From positions 442,117 to 477,469 of the forward strand of contig NC_018239.1 of NCBI RefSeq assembly GCF_000227135.1: a stretch of 35,353 bases of DNA. Reading direction: 5' to 3'. The DNA is from Leishmania donovani (taxonomy: Eukaryota; Euglenozoa; Kinetoplastea; Trypanosomatida; Trypanosomatidae). Position numbers and translations under genes: made by a program. The first letter of the stretch is position 1, and the number at the start of each line of letters is the position of its first letter. Shown one piece after another: positions 1 to 8,887 of the stretch. Below the pieces are notes generated by a model. That model was not told the origin of the DNA. It did no database searches and saw nothing but the letters and a program-made list of their open reading frames with translations.

Positions 1-2257
1 GGTGATGTGGCGTCGCCGCCTGCGGATCATTCCTTGTGACGCTTTTCGTCCGTCGCGCGCGTCTTTCGCCGCTGGTGCGGCGTCTTGCCGAGATGCGGAG
101 GCGTGTGCGACGCTTAGCGGTCCAGCGGGGCATGGTCTATGCATCACTTCACGGTGAGCCACTGGCGCTCCGCTCGCCATCACAGGATAGGTCTCTTTAC
201 CGTTAGACGTTTTTCCCTCCCACAACGCAGAGGGAGCAACCGGCCACGCTATGTTTTCGATCGCAGCATTTCATTTCGGCCGCCGCGCGGCGTGCTGCGA
301 TGCTTTCCGCAGCCACCGTAGCATGCCTTTCTGAGGCGGGCACGCCCTGCGGCCACGCGTTCAGCCCTTGCCACTGCTGCCCGACGTGGCGTTTCTGGTC
401 CGCGCGAAGTGCTGCGCGCACAACCGCAGCATCGACAGCCGCTAGGCTGCTGGCGTGGGGCGGCGGGGGTAGTGGCCCATCCGCGACAGAGGCGACACGC
501 CAGCGAGCCAGCACCCACATCACGTGCCATATCCAGCTGATCGCCGGCCTGGCGGTTCGTGAGGTCCGCCGAGTGGCGCAATGCGGGAGGGGTGAGTGCT
601 TGCGGAACAGCGCCATCGCGCCCAGCGGGGGCCTGCGCCCTCCTGCACTCCCGCGGGATTTTCAGGACGTGGGCGGTCGCTCCTCACTTCAAGCCGTGCA
701 CCGCGCGCAGCTGTTCCTCATTCGGGCGATGGTTCGACAACGGCCTCTCGCCGGTCTTTTCCCCCTGCATGCCCTTCCGCACCCACACAGCCAGGCACTC
801 AGTTCCGTCGCCACGCACGGCGCACAAGCGATGCGGACGGAAGAGCACGGTGCTGCACGTCCTCGCCGCCCCCCAGAAGCGCACCGTTACCGCGTCAGAT
901 GCAATGCGCGGCACGCTCCGGCGCTCCAGCCGGGTATCTCGTCCCAGCGGCTGCCGGACCTTCTCAGGAGGTGCAGGCTGGGGTCAGCGGCACCAGCGAA
1001 CCCGTCACTCCAGGGGCCGTGTCCAGCAGCGTCGGCCCGTGGGGTGATTGACCCAGCCCCCGCACAGCATGCATGTCTCGCCCACGCCCGCGCGTTGCCC
1101 GACACCACACCTTCATGTAGCGGGTGGACAGCAGTGCCGTGTACGGGTCCATCGGCAGGCTCCTCCTGTCTGCCAAGAGCCGGCACCATTTCCAGATGCT
1201 GCCAGGCCGCGTCCACCTTGTCGCGCTCCAGATGCTCTGCTGAAATCGCCCCGCGCTTTCTGCGTGCTGCGGACCTTCACCCGCGGTATGGCGGCGTGTA
1301 CGTGTGCGGGCTGTCACAGGACGCTTGCAGCAGCGCACTCGCTCCTTCCGACTGCTGCGCTCTTCCGTCCGCCTCCGCCGTCCCACCTCCCTTCCTGTCC
1401 TTTGTTGGACCCGTGGCGTTGGCACCCCGATTTCCCGCTGTCCTGCCAGCGTGGGCTCTCTGTTCCTCCCTTCTCACCGTCCCATGCTCCTGCTCCTGGT
1501 CAAACATCAGGGTCACGGGGCCCATCGTCCGCTTGTCCCGGAAACGCGCGCTGCCGACTGGGAGCCCGTGCGAAAACGGCGCCCGACTGAGGACGCAGTC
1601 CACGGCCCCCTCAAGGCTAGCGCTGCGTCGCGGCTCTCTTGCGTCGCGTCGTGCCCCTTCAATGCGGCGCCGTGCATCGTCGACAACACGACGACCAGGG
1701 GTGGCATCGCGCACCAGCCTGGGCAATACGGGCCGGCCGTGAGGACGCGGACCAGGTGGGCGCTCAGCGCGGCCCACATCACACCGCCCTTGAGCAAATG
1801 GCGCCGAGAGCGGTAGTCTCTCCCTGCGCCGTCGAGAGGGCGCTCACCGGGCCGGCGGTCGCTGGGCGGCGCTGGCATCCCCATGGCACCGGCGAGCAAG
1901 TGTCCACGCACTCAGGCCGGGGGCCGACCGCAGCCGACGGCGCCGCAGTAGAAGGTGCGATGCCCGGCACTCCGCTGTTCGAACGCGAGGAAGCGACTGA
2001 GAAGAGCGCCCGTATGTCCTCGTCCGTCCGTGCCCGCGCACGCGAGGGTGCGCCTCAGAGGCAACGATATCCATGCCCTTCCACACATGCAGCAGCGCGT
2101 CCCCTGTCCGCACCCGCTCCTTCTCCCGGCACCGGGCGCGGGCGCCTTCGACCCATCTGCTGGCAGCCGCTTCGAGGCAGCTGCCCAGGGCGGGGTTCTC
2201 GAGGCGACGGACACACTCCTCCGACACCCGCACGTCCTCCCGCAGCACCATGATCAT
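1..2257 (-). mobile_element. Degenerate mobile element, tyrosine-recombinase-like (DIRS/TATE-type candidate)
   Basis: No intact gene is present. Read on the minus strand, several medium open frames follow one another with frame changes (about 2257-1844, 1911-1513, 1425-964, 914-684), as in a decayed coding region. Around 975-930 one frame reads SGSRWDEIP, and after a one-base shift the neighbouring frame continues as LERRSV...SDAVTVRFWGA. This resembles box I of tyrosine recombinases, where the Arg of an R-x-x-E-I/L motif is catalytic. Clear boxes for the His-x-x-Arg motif and the nucleophilic Tyr were not found. Tyrosine-recombinase elements of the TATE/VIPER group are known from trypanosomatids, so that is the leading assignment. 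A degenerate ingi-type retroposon remains possible. The left end lies outside the window and the right end is only approximate, set at the minus-strand ATG near 2257. Confidence 0.4.
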
Positions 2258-2813
2258 TTAACCACCCGCAACCAGTCCACCGGAGCCCAGCGGAAGAGGG
2301 GCCCCCCTCTGCACTGTCACGACCACAGCCGCATAAACAATATCCCTGTCTGGCAGGCTTCCTATCGCGTGTATGGGAGAGACTGGAATGAGTGTGGGGA
2401 TCAATGAAATGTGGTAACGAGTAGACTCGTGCGTGCATTCAAATCTTTCACCAGGGGCCTCGGTGTGCACTCACTGGCTAACGCGGATAGGGAGAGGGAG
2501 GGAGCGAGCGAGCGAGAGTTGGTCGTCAGCATTCACGGTCTATGGCACACAGCAGCTCGGTAGAATAGGGGCTTTTTTCTCTTTGCTTTCACTGGCGCTG
2601 GCGGATTCTCGTGCAAGCGGGTGAATGCCCCGCTTGCACGAAGGCTTTCGCACATGCCCGGGACGAAGAAGATGCCTCTTGAAGGCGGTAGAATGATGTA
2701 CCCTCGTGGGCCGCGTAAGAAGGGGGTTTCCGTAGAGGATGGTTTGCCTGCTCGCTCCTCTGGTCTTGATTTCTACTTTCTCTCTTTTGGCTGCCCATTC
2801 ACCGTCATGTTGC

Positions 2814-2837
2814 CACACACACACACACACACACACA
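2814..2837. repeat. (CA)12 microsatellite
   Basis: Twelve uninterrupted CA units lie in the spacer upstream of the first gene. Such dinucleotide repeats are common in Leishmania spacers. Confidence 0.9.
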
Positions 2838-2963
2838 TGCCTCATAGAGGCGGGCACACACGTACGAGAGCGCACAGAGAGCCATCTCGCCTATTCACAT
2901 CTTTCAAACGCCGAGGAGCAGCATCACACAGCTGCACCCACGATAGGCGTTGTTTGGAAGGGA

Positions 2964-2998
2964 CCTTGCCTTTCTCTCCCTCTCTACTTTCCGCTGAG
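2964..2998 (+). promoter_or_regulatory. Candidate spliced-leader acceptor for the 3135 gene
   Basis: A polypyrimidine run (CCTTGCCTTTCTCTCCCTCT and following) ends in GCTGAG, with AG at 2997-2998. This gives a leader of about 136 nt before the ATG at 3135. A second, shorter pyrimidine stretch at 3100-3125 lacks an AG before the start. Confidence 0.5.
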
Positions 2999-3124
2999 CA
3001 TCTCTCCGGGTACGCCCATTTTGGAAGAATATAGGGAGTCGGAAGGTGCGGAGTACGAGGCAGCGTGCTGTGTGAGGCGTCACCCGTAATCGACCTACCT
3101 TTTCTTTCGCTGTTACGGTGCTCC

Positions 3125-3331
3125 ATGTTTCCCTATGCACGGCGGCAGCGCCACCAACGAGCAAGAGGCAGCGGCGCCTCATCCACTTCTTCCACACCAA
3201 GGCTCTACCTCTGTGAGTTCCGCTGGTGCTGTCGCGTCTTCCTCCGGCGTTTCTCACCTCTCGTGTGTCGAGGGCGGAAAACGAGCTGTCCTAGCCACCC
3301 TGTGGCTCGACGCGGAACGCTACACCTATGA
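3125..3331 (+). other. Overlapping upstream ORF (68 codons)
   Basis: If trans-splicing uses the AG at 2998, the first ATG on the mRNA is at 3125, ten bases before and out of frame with the main start at 3135. Its frame runs 68 codons to TGA at 3329-3331, inside the main gene. It is rich in Arg, Ser and Cys and resembles no known protein. If real, it would reduce translation from 3135 by forcing leaky scanning. Confidence 0.3.
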
Positions 3332-6300
3332 GGCGCTCTGCACTGCTGGCGCGGCCGCCGTCAGTACGCATTACGTACGGGTTGTGGAATACGGAGAAAA
3401 CAATCGTGACGAGGAGCAGCACGGCATTCCTCACTCGATCGACATGCATGCAGGCGACGGGCGATACAACGAGGGCCTGCCAGCCGACCGTACAGCGACA
3501 TGGGATGACTTGGCAACAGATCCTCGAGCGCAGCCTTTGCTTCGTCTAGTTCCGCATGAGAGTGTGGCGGTCACACGCGGGCGCTCATCTTCCTCAGCGC
3601 CCACATCGATCGTTGGCGCAGCCACAGACGACACCGAAAGGCGTGCGGGCTGCGGGCAGGGCGAACAGCAAGCCAAGGCGAATGGCTGTGCGGTGGCAGA
3701 TGACTCGACGCACCGAGACTCGGCCACTGAGGCGTTGGCTGACGCGCACGCGGCGCCATCCACTTCCTCAGGCCTTTTACCTCTCTCCTTACGCGACGCT
3801 GATGTGCGCCTCGACATTCTCGAAGAGGTAGAGCTGTGCAATGTGGCCCCCATACTGCCTCGCACATTTGCTGTAGAGCAGCTGGTGCAGCAGATCGTGC
3901 CGTGCACCCACGCTTTCGCGTCCCAAACGCCATCGCCGTCCATCGCGGAGAGTGCGTTGTCTGCTGAGTTCGCTTGTGATGGCGCCACCTCACCTTCAAC
4001 GACTGGGCCCGAGCGACGGTTCAGTATCCCCCCTCTTCGTACGTCCATGCCAGGTCGGTGTCTTGCGCGCTTGCGGAAGGTGTCTGATGAGCATCTTGCC
4101 TTTCTGCGCGCGGCGAAAGGCTCACTGGTGACGACAGGGGTCGCGACGAGCGCTTCGGCTGAAAACGGTGAAGCTTTCACCGAAGAGGACAGTGTGCTTC
4201 GTGCGCGCATGGCGCTGCCCTGTGTTCCGGTGTACATGCAAGCCACGTCTGTGGCGACGTACGAAGGCAGCGACAACGTCTGCCCGACAGCGACGCACAC
4301 CGGGGAAAGCAGCGACAGTGACCCTCATGAGGACAACGAGCAGCAGAGCTCGGAAGTGGGTAAAGGGGAGGTGCCGACGGTGCCCCCTGTCGTTGGGATA
4401 TCTCAGCCGTTGCTGTCACAGCTGGCGGACTTCAGCAGCCACAGCAGCGCTATGGAGGTGGCTTTGGCTCACGAGGCCCAGGCACGGCAGACTGCTGTCA
4501 CAATCTCTGCAGTGCGTTCTCGCTCGGAGGAACTGCTGTTAGCTGGCAGCGACAACGCTCCAACGCCACGGGAAGCGAGGGAGTCGGTCTCGCCCATCAG
4601 CGCATCGTTGGCGGGAGCGATGTTTGCCGCGAAGGCCACAGCCGAGGCGTCTCTGCATGGCGCACTTAATGATGATATTACATGGCCGAGGCAGGAGCAC
4701 CCGGCTCGAGCGCCAGGCTCCCCAACACCCTCTGCATTGCCGATGTCGGCTTCGATGGAGCATGTGGGAAGCTGCTTGAGCGAGGAAAATATCGCATGCT
4801 CATCATTTGCCGCAGCGCAGGCCCGCTACGAGCGGTACCGTCAGCTCCTGCCGCAGAGATGCAGGGCCGGGGCTGGCTTCTCCACAAACTCAGCAAGTGC
4901 ACAGGAAAGCCCAACAAAGTTGGGAGGGCAGAGCGCCCCGACAGACGCGGCACAATATGCTACTGCACCCTGCACAGCCGTGCTGCCCAGATCCACGGAG
5001 GACTTGGAAGCGGCTCAGGAGTTCTGGTCCACCGCCGCCGCGGCGTCTCTGGAACCGTCCTCCATGACGACGAATACAGCGACAAACGTGGCGGCGTCAG
5101 CGACGGCTGCCACAGACACCGACGCTGACGATGCCGACTTCTTGCAATGGATGACTGCCCTTTCACGGCAGCGCTGCACTCAGCGCCTCTCCATACCGCT
5201 AGAGTCATCGAGTCAGCAGGGGTCTCGCGGGCAGCAGCAGCTGGCACACCAGCAACTCCTACGCGCGAGTCAGCAGCGGCAAGGCGGCGCTGTCGTGGAG
5301 TGGTCCTCCGGCGCTGTCAGCTACACCGCCGACACGCTGGGGCTCTACGAGGAGCAGCAGGCACGCTCGCAGCGCTTTTATCATGTGCTGCCACCACCCC
5401 CTCTATCTCCTTCTCTCGTTTCTACGGTGCCGGGTGCGCGGCCTGTGAACGCTGCTCCCGTTGACGGCAGCATCAGCAGCGTCGCCTCCACGGAAGACCG
5501 GTCCAGCTTGCGAGGTGCTGTGCTCGCTCAGCTGCAGCGGCTCAGTCGCCTTCGTAGCGCTGAATGCGCTGTCGCGCATGGTGCAGCGGTGCTCGAAGGT
5601 GAGGACACTATCGAGCCTCTCGTGCTTGAAAACAGGAGGCCTATAGCTGGGGCGGCATGTCTTTCACCCCAGCCGCCTGTTCCTGTGAAAGGGCACCCGT
5701 CATTGTTGTCGAGCAACTCTTCAACGTCAACACCCCCCACCATGTCGACGGTAGCCCTCTCCGTCCGTCGGTGCCGCTGCTATCGTTGTCTTCCCCTGAT
5801 TGTGCAGTTCGCGCAGGTGCCATCGCTGGCGTCGCCTGTGCTGCGCCGCTACCTTGATGTGCTTCATCAGACAGCTCTCCCTGGACTCCCCGCACAACAG
5901 CGGCACCATGGCGCTGATGCCACGTCTGCCGTGGAGGTTGGTGCCGTTTCTTTACCTGAGGAAGCTCGAGAACCAGCGACGCAGCGAGTGCCATCTTCCA
6001 TGACTGACGCACTGGCAGAGAGTGGTGGTCCAGGGGAGACGACGGTCGCTGGTGCCCGCTCATCGAGCGATCGACGTCATCGTCGTGACACCGCTCACAG
6101 AAACAGTCGGCACCGGCGCTACGGAGCGGAGGACAAGGTGAAGACGGCGAACGGCACCAAGGGGAGTAAAAGAGGACGCGAAGAGACGACAGTGGCGACG
6201 CCGACCATGCCTCACTCACCTCAGACAGGCGGTGACGCACAACGACCGCGTGTTGCAGCCGATCCGCTGAAGGTCTTCCCAGCGCTACAGCAGTGGCTGA

Positions 6301-8228
6301 TGCGCAGGCAGGAAGGCGGCATACCTGCACAAAGAGCGTCACCGAACGGGAAGCGCAGCACGACGGAGTCGGGTGGCGCCGTGCTGCCGTTGTCCGATGA
6401 CATCCAACAGTCGGGCGGCGCGTTCTTGCAACCGGTAGCACAGACGACGACATCGCATCGGCACGACACGGAAACCTGTGCATCCTGTGCATCTGGTGCG
6501 GCTCTTCCTCCAACCTTACCCAGCGAAACCTTGAGCGGCGAGGTAGGCTCTCTGGGCTGGGTTGATGACGCAGTGCTGGACGAGGTTGTCGTGGTTGGTG
6601 TCGTGCCGCGTGGGCATCCGCACCAGCTGCAGCTTGTGGCACCATCTCGCGCCTTCTGTCTGACCCTCACTCAACGTCTGGAGGAGGTTGCCGAGGCAGC
6701 CGTGCATATCCTCGGGTTCCTGACGCCACCACATTCAGCCCTGCTTTCACCTCTGCCAGCTGGCATGAGCAGGGCCCCAGAGGCGGCGGCGGCAGCGACC
6801 AGTGCGTCTTCTTCCGAGACTACCTCCGATTGGCGGGCCTGGCTTGAGACACAGTACTTTGTTGCCATGTGGACGACGCTGCGGAGACGCTTGACTACGG
6901 TGGAATGGCAAACGGTGCTGCAGGAGGCACGTGGCTCTCCTTTTCTCGCGAGGTGGACTACAGTGGCGGCTGCGAGATCGAGCGCCGAGAGCGCTGTCTT
7001 CCGCGGCCATCCGCAGCGCACCGGGATCGAGCTTTTTGTGACCAGAGCGAGCGAAGAGGGCATAGCAGGGTCACCTGCGGCAGAGAAGCACAAAGTCGAG
7101 GCGACCGCACATGAGGTCCTCCAAGGCGTGCGGGAAAGCGTGTGTTCGGCCGCTGAGTTGCACACCTCTGCCTGCCTCAGCGCCGCAGAGGACATTGTCA
7201 CCCGTGTTGTCCTCACAGCGCTGGTCCCAATTCTGCACCGGCGCATCACCGTCATGTACGAGTTGCTGCGGCATTTTGCCTCCAAGTCGCTTTACATGTC
7301 CCACCGTATGCAGTGCGACGCGTATCAGCACTGGTACAGCATGACTCCGTCTCCTGCGGCTGTGCTGCGTCTGTTACAACGCAGTGGACGTTTCAGCAGA
7401 GCCCTGGCGCGGTGCTACCCTCAGTATGACCTTTCTCCCGTAACGCTGTCGGGGTCTACGACACTCGACGACAGCGACCACGCAGGGGCGGCGACGCGGA
7501 CCGCAGTGCCGTTGATGTCATTTCCTTCGCACCCGCTGAGCTGGACGAGGGATGCGGCCGGTACCCCCACAGCTGCTTGTAACGTTGCGGCTAGAGAGTC
7601 GGGGGTTACTGCAGACTTGTCCTCAAAACATGAGGAGTATTCTCCTCAACGCGATGGCTTCTCAGCCAGCTGTGCTACCGCCTCTCCAGTGCGCAGCCAG
7701 GCACGCGTGACAGCGCCAGCGGAGGTCCGGGAAATGGAGAGCTCTCTGTCGCCATCCTCTTCCTCTTCGCTGACTACCACCGCGGCACCGATACCTGCAG
7801 CATCTGCTTGGGTGTCGTTTCTCCCGTCTTGGAGCGACGAGGCGTCTACGCAAGCGTCTTCACAGCAAGAGCAGCAGCCGGTGATGACGTACGTGCCGGA
7901 GGCGGCGCTGCTTGACCCCCGCTATCTCCAGCGTTTTGCCTGGTGGATGCACCGTTCCCATCACAGCACTGGAACGAACGGTAGCGGCAGTACTATGACT
8001 ATCAGCAGCAATGACACTGACGGGGCCGGTGTTAGAACACAGCCGCTTCCTCGAGTGGCCAGTACAGTGAACATACCGGGAGACTATCTGCGAGTTCTGC
8101 CTATGCATGAGCAAGATGCGTCTATTCGTATTGTGCTGCGCAGCATCGCGCAGAAGGGGCGGACGCTGGACTTGTTGGAGATGAGTCAGCACATCCACAG
8201 TCACTATACGTCGTATGTGTATCACTGA
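3135..8228 (+). CDS. Large hypothetical protein, 1697 aa, kinetoplastid type
   Basis: I do not recognise the family. The ATG at 3135 opens an unbroken frame of 1697 codons. Residues about 50-87 look folded (AVLATLWLDAERYTYEAL, then a beta-like THYVRVVEYG stretch). A Ser/Ala/Thr/Gln-rich, probably disordered region fills most of 90-860. A C-R-C-Y-R-C cluster sits at 880-885, followed by a helical stretch to about 920. A second structured part runs from about 1130 to 1440, with a long helix-like segment (ILHRRITVMYELLRHFASKS, about 1364-1383). A third covers about 1590 to the end, containing LLDPRYLQRFAWWMH and a closing helix IRIVLRSIAQKGRTLDLLEM. No signal peptide or membrane segment is evident. 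Islands of order in disorder fit a cytoskeletal or scaffold protein, but that is inference. Confidence is high that it is a gene, and no function is assigned. Confidence 0.9.
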   Translation: MHGGSATNEQEAAAPHPLLPHQGSTSVSSAGAVASSSGVSHLSCVEGGKRAVLATLWLDAERYTYEALCTAGAAAVSTHYVRVVEYGENNRDEEQHGIPHSIDMHAGDGRYNEGLPADRTATWDDLATDPRAQPLLRLVPHESVAVTRGRSSSSAPTSIVGAATDDTERRAGCGQGEQQAKANGCAVADDSTHRDSATEALADAHAAPSTSSGLLPLSLRDADVRLDILEEVELCNVAPILPRTFAVEQLVQQIVPCTHAFASQTPSPSIAESALSAEFACDGATSPSTTGPERRFSIPPLRTSMPGRCLARLRKVSDEHLAFLRAAKGSLVTTGVATSASAENGEAFTEEDSVLRARMALPCVPVYMQATSVATYEGSDNVCPTATHTGESSDSDPHEDNEQQSSEVGKGEVPTVPPVVGISQPLLSQLADFSSHSSAMEVALAHEAQARQTAVTISAVRSRSEELLLAGSDNAPTPREARESVSPISASLAGAMFAAKATAEASLHGALNDDITWPRQEHPARAPGSPTPSALPMSASMEHVGSCLSEENIACSSFAAAQARYERYRQLLPQRCRAGAGFSTNSASAQESPTKLGGQSAPTDAAQYATAPCTAVLPRSTEDLEAAQEFWSTAAAASLEPSSMTTNTATNVAASATAATDTDADDADFLQWMTALSRQRCTQRLSIPLESSSQQGSRGQQQLAHQQLLRASQQRQGGAVVEWSSGAVSYTADTLGLYEEQQARSQRFYHVLPPPPLSPSLVSTVPGARPVNAAPVDGSISSVASTEDRSSLRGAVLAQLQRLSRLRSAECAVAHGAAVLEGEDTIEPLVLENRRPIAGAACLSPQPPVPVKGHPSLLSSNSSTSTPPTMSTVALSVRRCRCYRCLPLIVQFAQVPSLASPVLRRYLDVLHQTALPGLPAQQRHHGADATSAVEVGAVSLPEEAREPATQRVPSSMTDALAESGGPGETTVAGARSSSDRRHRRDTAHRNSRHRRYGAEDKVKTANGTKGSKRGREETTVATPTMPHSPQTGGDAQRPRVAADPLKVFPALQQWLMRRQEGGIPAQRASPNGKRSTTESGGAVLPLSDDIQQSGGAFLQPVAQTTTSHRHDTETCASCASGAALPPTLPSETLSGEVGSLGWVDDAVLDEVVVVGVVPRGHPHQLQLVAPSRAFCLTLTQRLEEVAEAAVHILGFLTPPHSALLSPLPAGMSRAPEAAAAATSASSSETTSDWRAWLETQYFVAMWTTLRRRLTTVEWQTVLQEARGSPFLARWTTVAAARSSAESAVFRGHPQRTGIELFVTRASEEGIAGSPAAEKHKVEATAHEVLQGVRESVCSAAELHTSACLSAAEDIVTRVVLTALVPILHRRITVMYELLRHFASKSLYMSHRMQCDAYQHWYSMTPSPAAVLRLLQRSGRFSRALARCYPQYDLSPVTLSGSTTLDDSDHAGAATRTAVPLMSFPSHPLSWTRDAAGTPTAACNVAARESGVTADLSSKHEEYSPQRDGFSASCATASPVRSQARVTAPAEVREMESSLSPSSSSSLTTTAAPIPAASAWVSFLPSWSDEASTQASSQQEQQPVMTYVPEAALLDPRYLQRFAWWMHRSHHSTGTNGSGSTMTISSNDTDGAGVRTQPLPRVASTVNIPGDYLRVLPMHEQDASIRIVLRSIAQKGRTLDLLEMSQHIHSHYTSYVYH

Positions 8229-8686
8229 AAAAAGGCGCCATGCGGCCCCAATGCAGCCGGTGATTCAGCACCGGAGCAGTGGAGGGCGAAGGACGCAGGA
8301 GAGTGCCTCCCTACTCTTTTCCCAGAGGCCGTGCCTGAGACTGTGCGCGCGGCTTCCCTCGTCCGACCGGTGTTGTCTCTCTCTCTCTCCACTCCTTCAA
8401 GTCTGCCATCCGGCGTCTTCGTCCCGTCTGCCCCGCCCCGCCCTCTGCAGCCGTTTTCTTTTTTTTTTTGATTTCATCCGTGAAATAATCACCCGAAACG
8501 TGCACGTACACTCCAGCGAATCATCTGACACTGGCTGGCCGACTCTGCTGTCGTGCTAAGCCTGTACCAACCCCTTCTTCGCCCTTCCCCGCCCTCCCCT
8601 ATCGTCTCCAGCGAGTGATGCGCGCGGTGCCGCTCGTGCGGGGTTGTGCACGCATGTGCTGAGTACCTTTTATTTTCTGTGTATGC
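8229..8686 (+). other. 3' untranslated region and spacer
   Basis: No gene is seen. The stretch contains CT-rich runs near 8375-8400 and an 11-T run at 8459-8469. It is probably the 3'UTR of the gene ending at 8228 plus spacer. Polyadenylation in trypanosomatids is coupled to the next acceptor and has no fixed signal, so the 3' end cannot be placed. Confidence 0.6.
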
Positions 8687-8729
8687 CCCCCCTCCCCGCA
8701 CCTCTTCTGTCTCCCCACTCCTTCACTAG
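8687..8729 (+). promoter_or_regulatory. Candidate spliced-leader acceptor for the J-RING gene
   Basis: A pyrimidine-rich tract (CCCCCCTCCCCGCACCTCTT onward) ends in CACTAG with AG at 8728-8729, about 158 nt before the ATG at 8888. An alternative AG lies near 8872-8875, after a weaker tract. Confidence 0.5.
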
Positions 8730-8847
8730 GGAGCTGCCGTGCCCGCACATCGTGTCTTGCTGAGCGCCCTCACACTTCAAGGAGAGGCGGGTGCGGATTG
8801 CCCTCGCCCCCTACGCGCCCGCTACAAGAACGGGGGGACGCCTGTCT

Positions 8848-8871
8848 ATGGGCATTCTCGTTTACTCCTGA
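8848..8871 (+). other. Seven-codon upstream ORF
   Basis: ATG GGC ATT CTC GTT TAC TCC TGA lies 17 nt before the ATG at 8888. It would be in the leader if the acceptor at 8729 is used. It would be absent if the mRNA starts near 8875. Confidence 0.35.
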
Positions 8872-8887
8872 AGAGGTGAGCCAGACC

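Larger units (their letters stand above)
2258..3134. other. Spacer between element remnant and first gene
   Basis: No credible gene is seen. The stretch holds a short GAGC-type repeat near 2505, a CA dinucleotide repeat (2814-2837) and the pyrimidine-rich leader of the next gene. Open frames here are short and of low complexity. Confidence 0.6.

Noticed and set aside
300..1742. 480-codon plus-strand open frame starting with ATG
   Set aside because: Its composition is Arg/Ser/Ala/Pro-rich and erratic, and it overlaps several frames. The minus strand carries the more protein-like frames, so this is an antisense shadow in GC-rich DNA.
3431..4300. 289-codon minus-strand frame inside the first large gene
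   Set aside because: Shadow of the plus-strand coding frame, with no independent evidence.
8798..8887. 30-codon extension of the J-RING protein
   Set aside because: It begins at TTG. The ATG at 8888 lies directly before the J domain.
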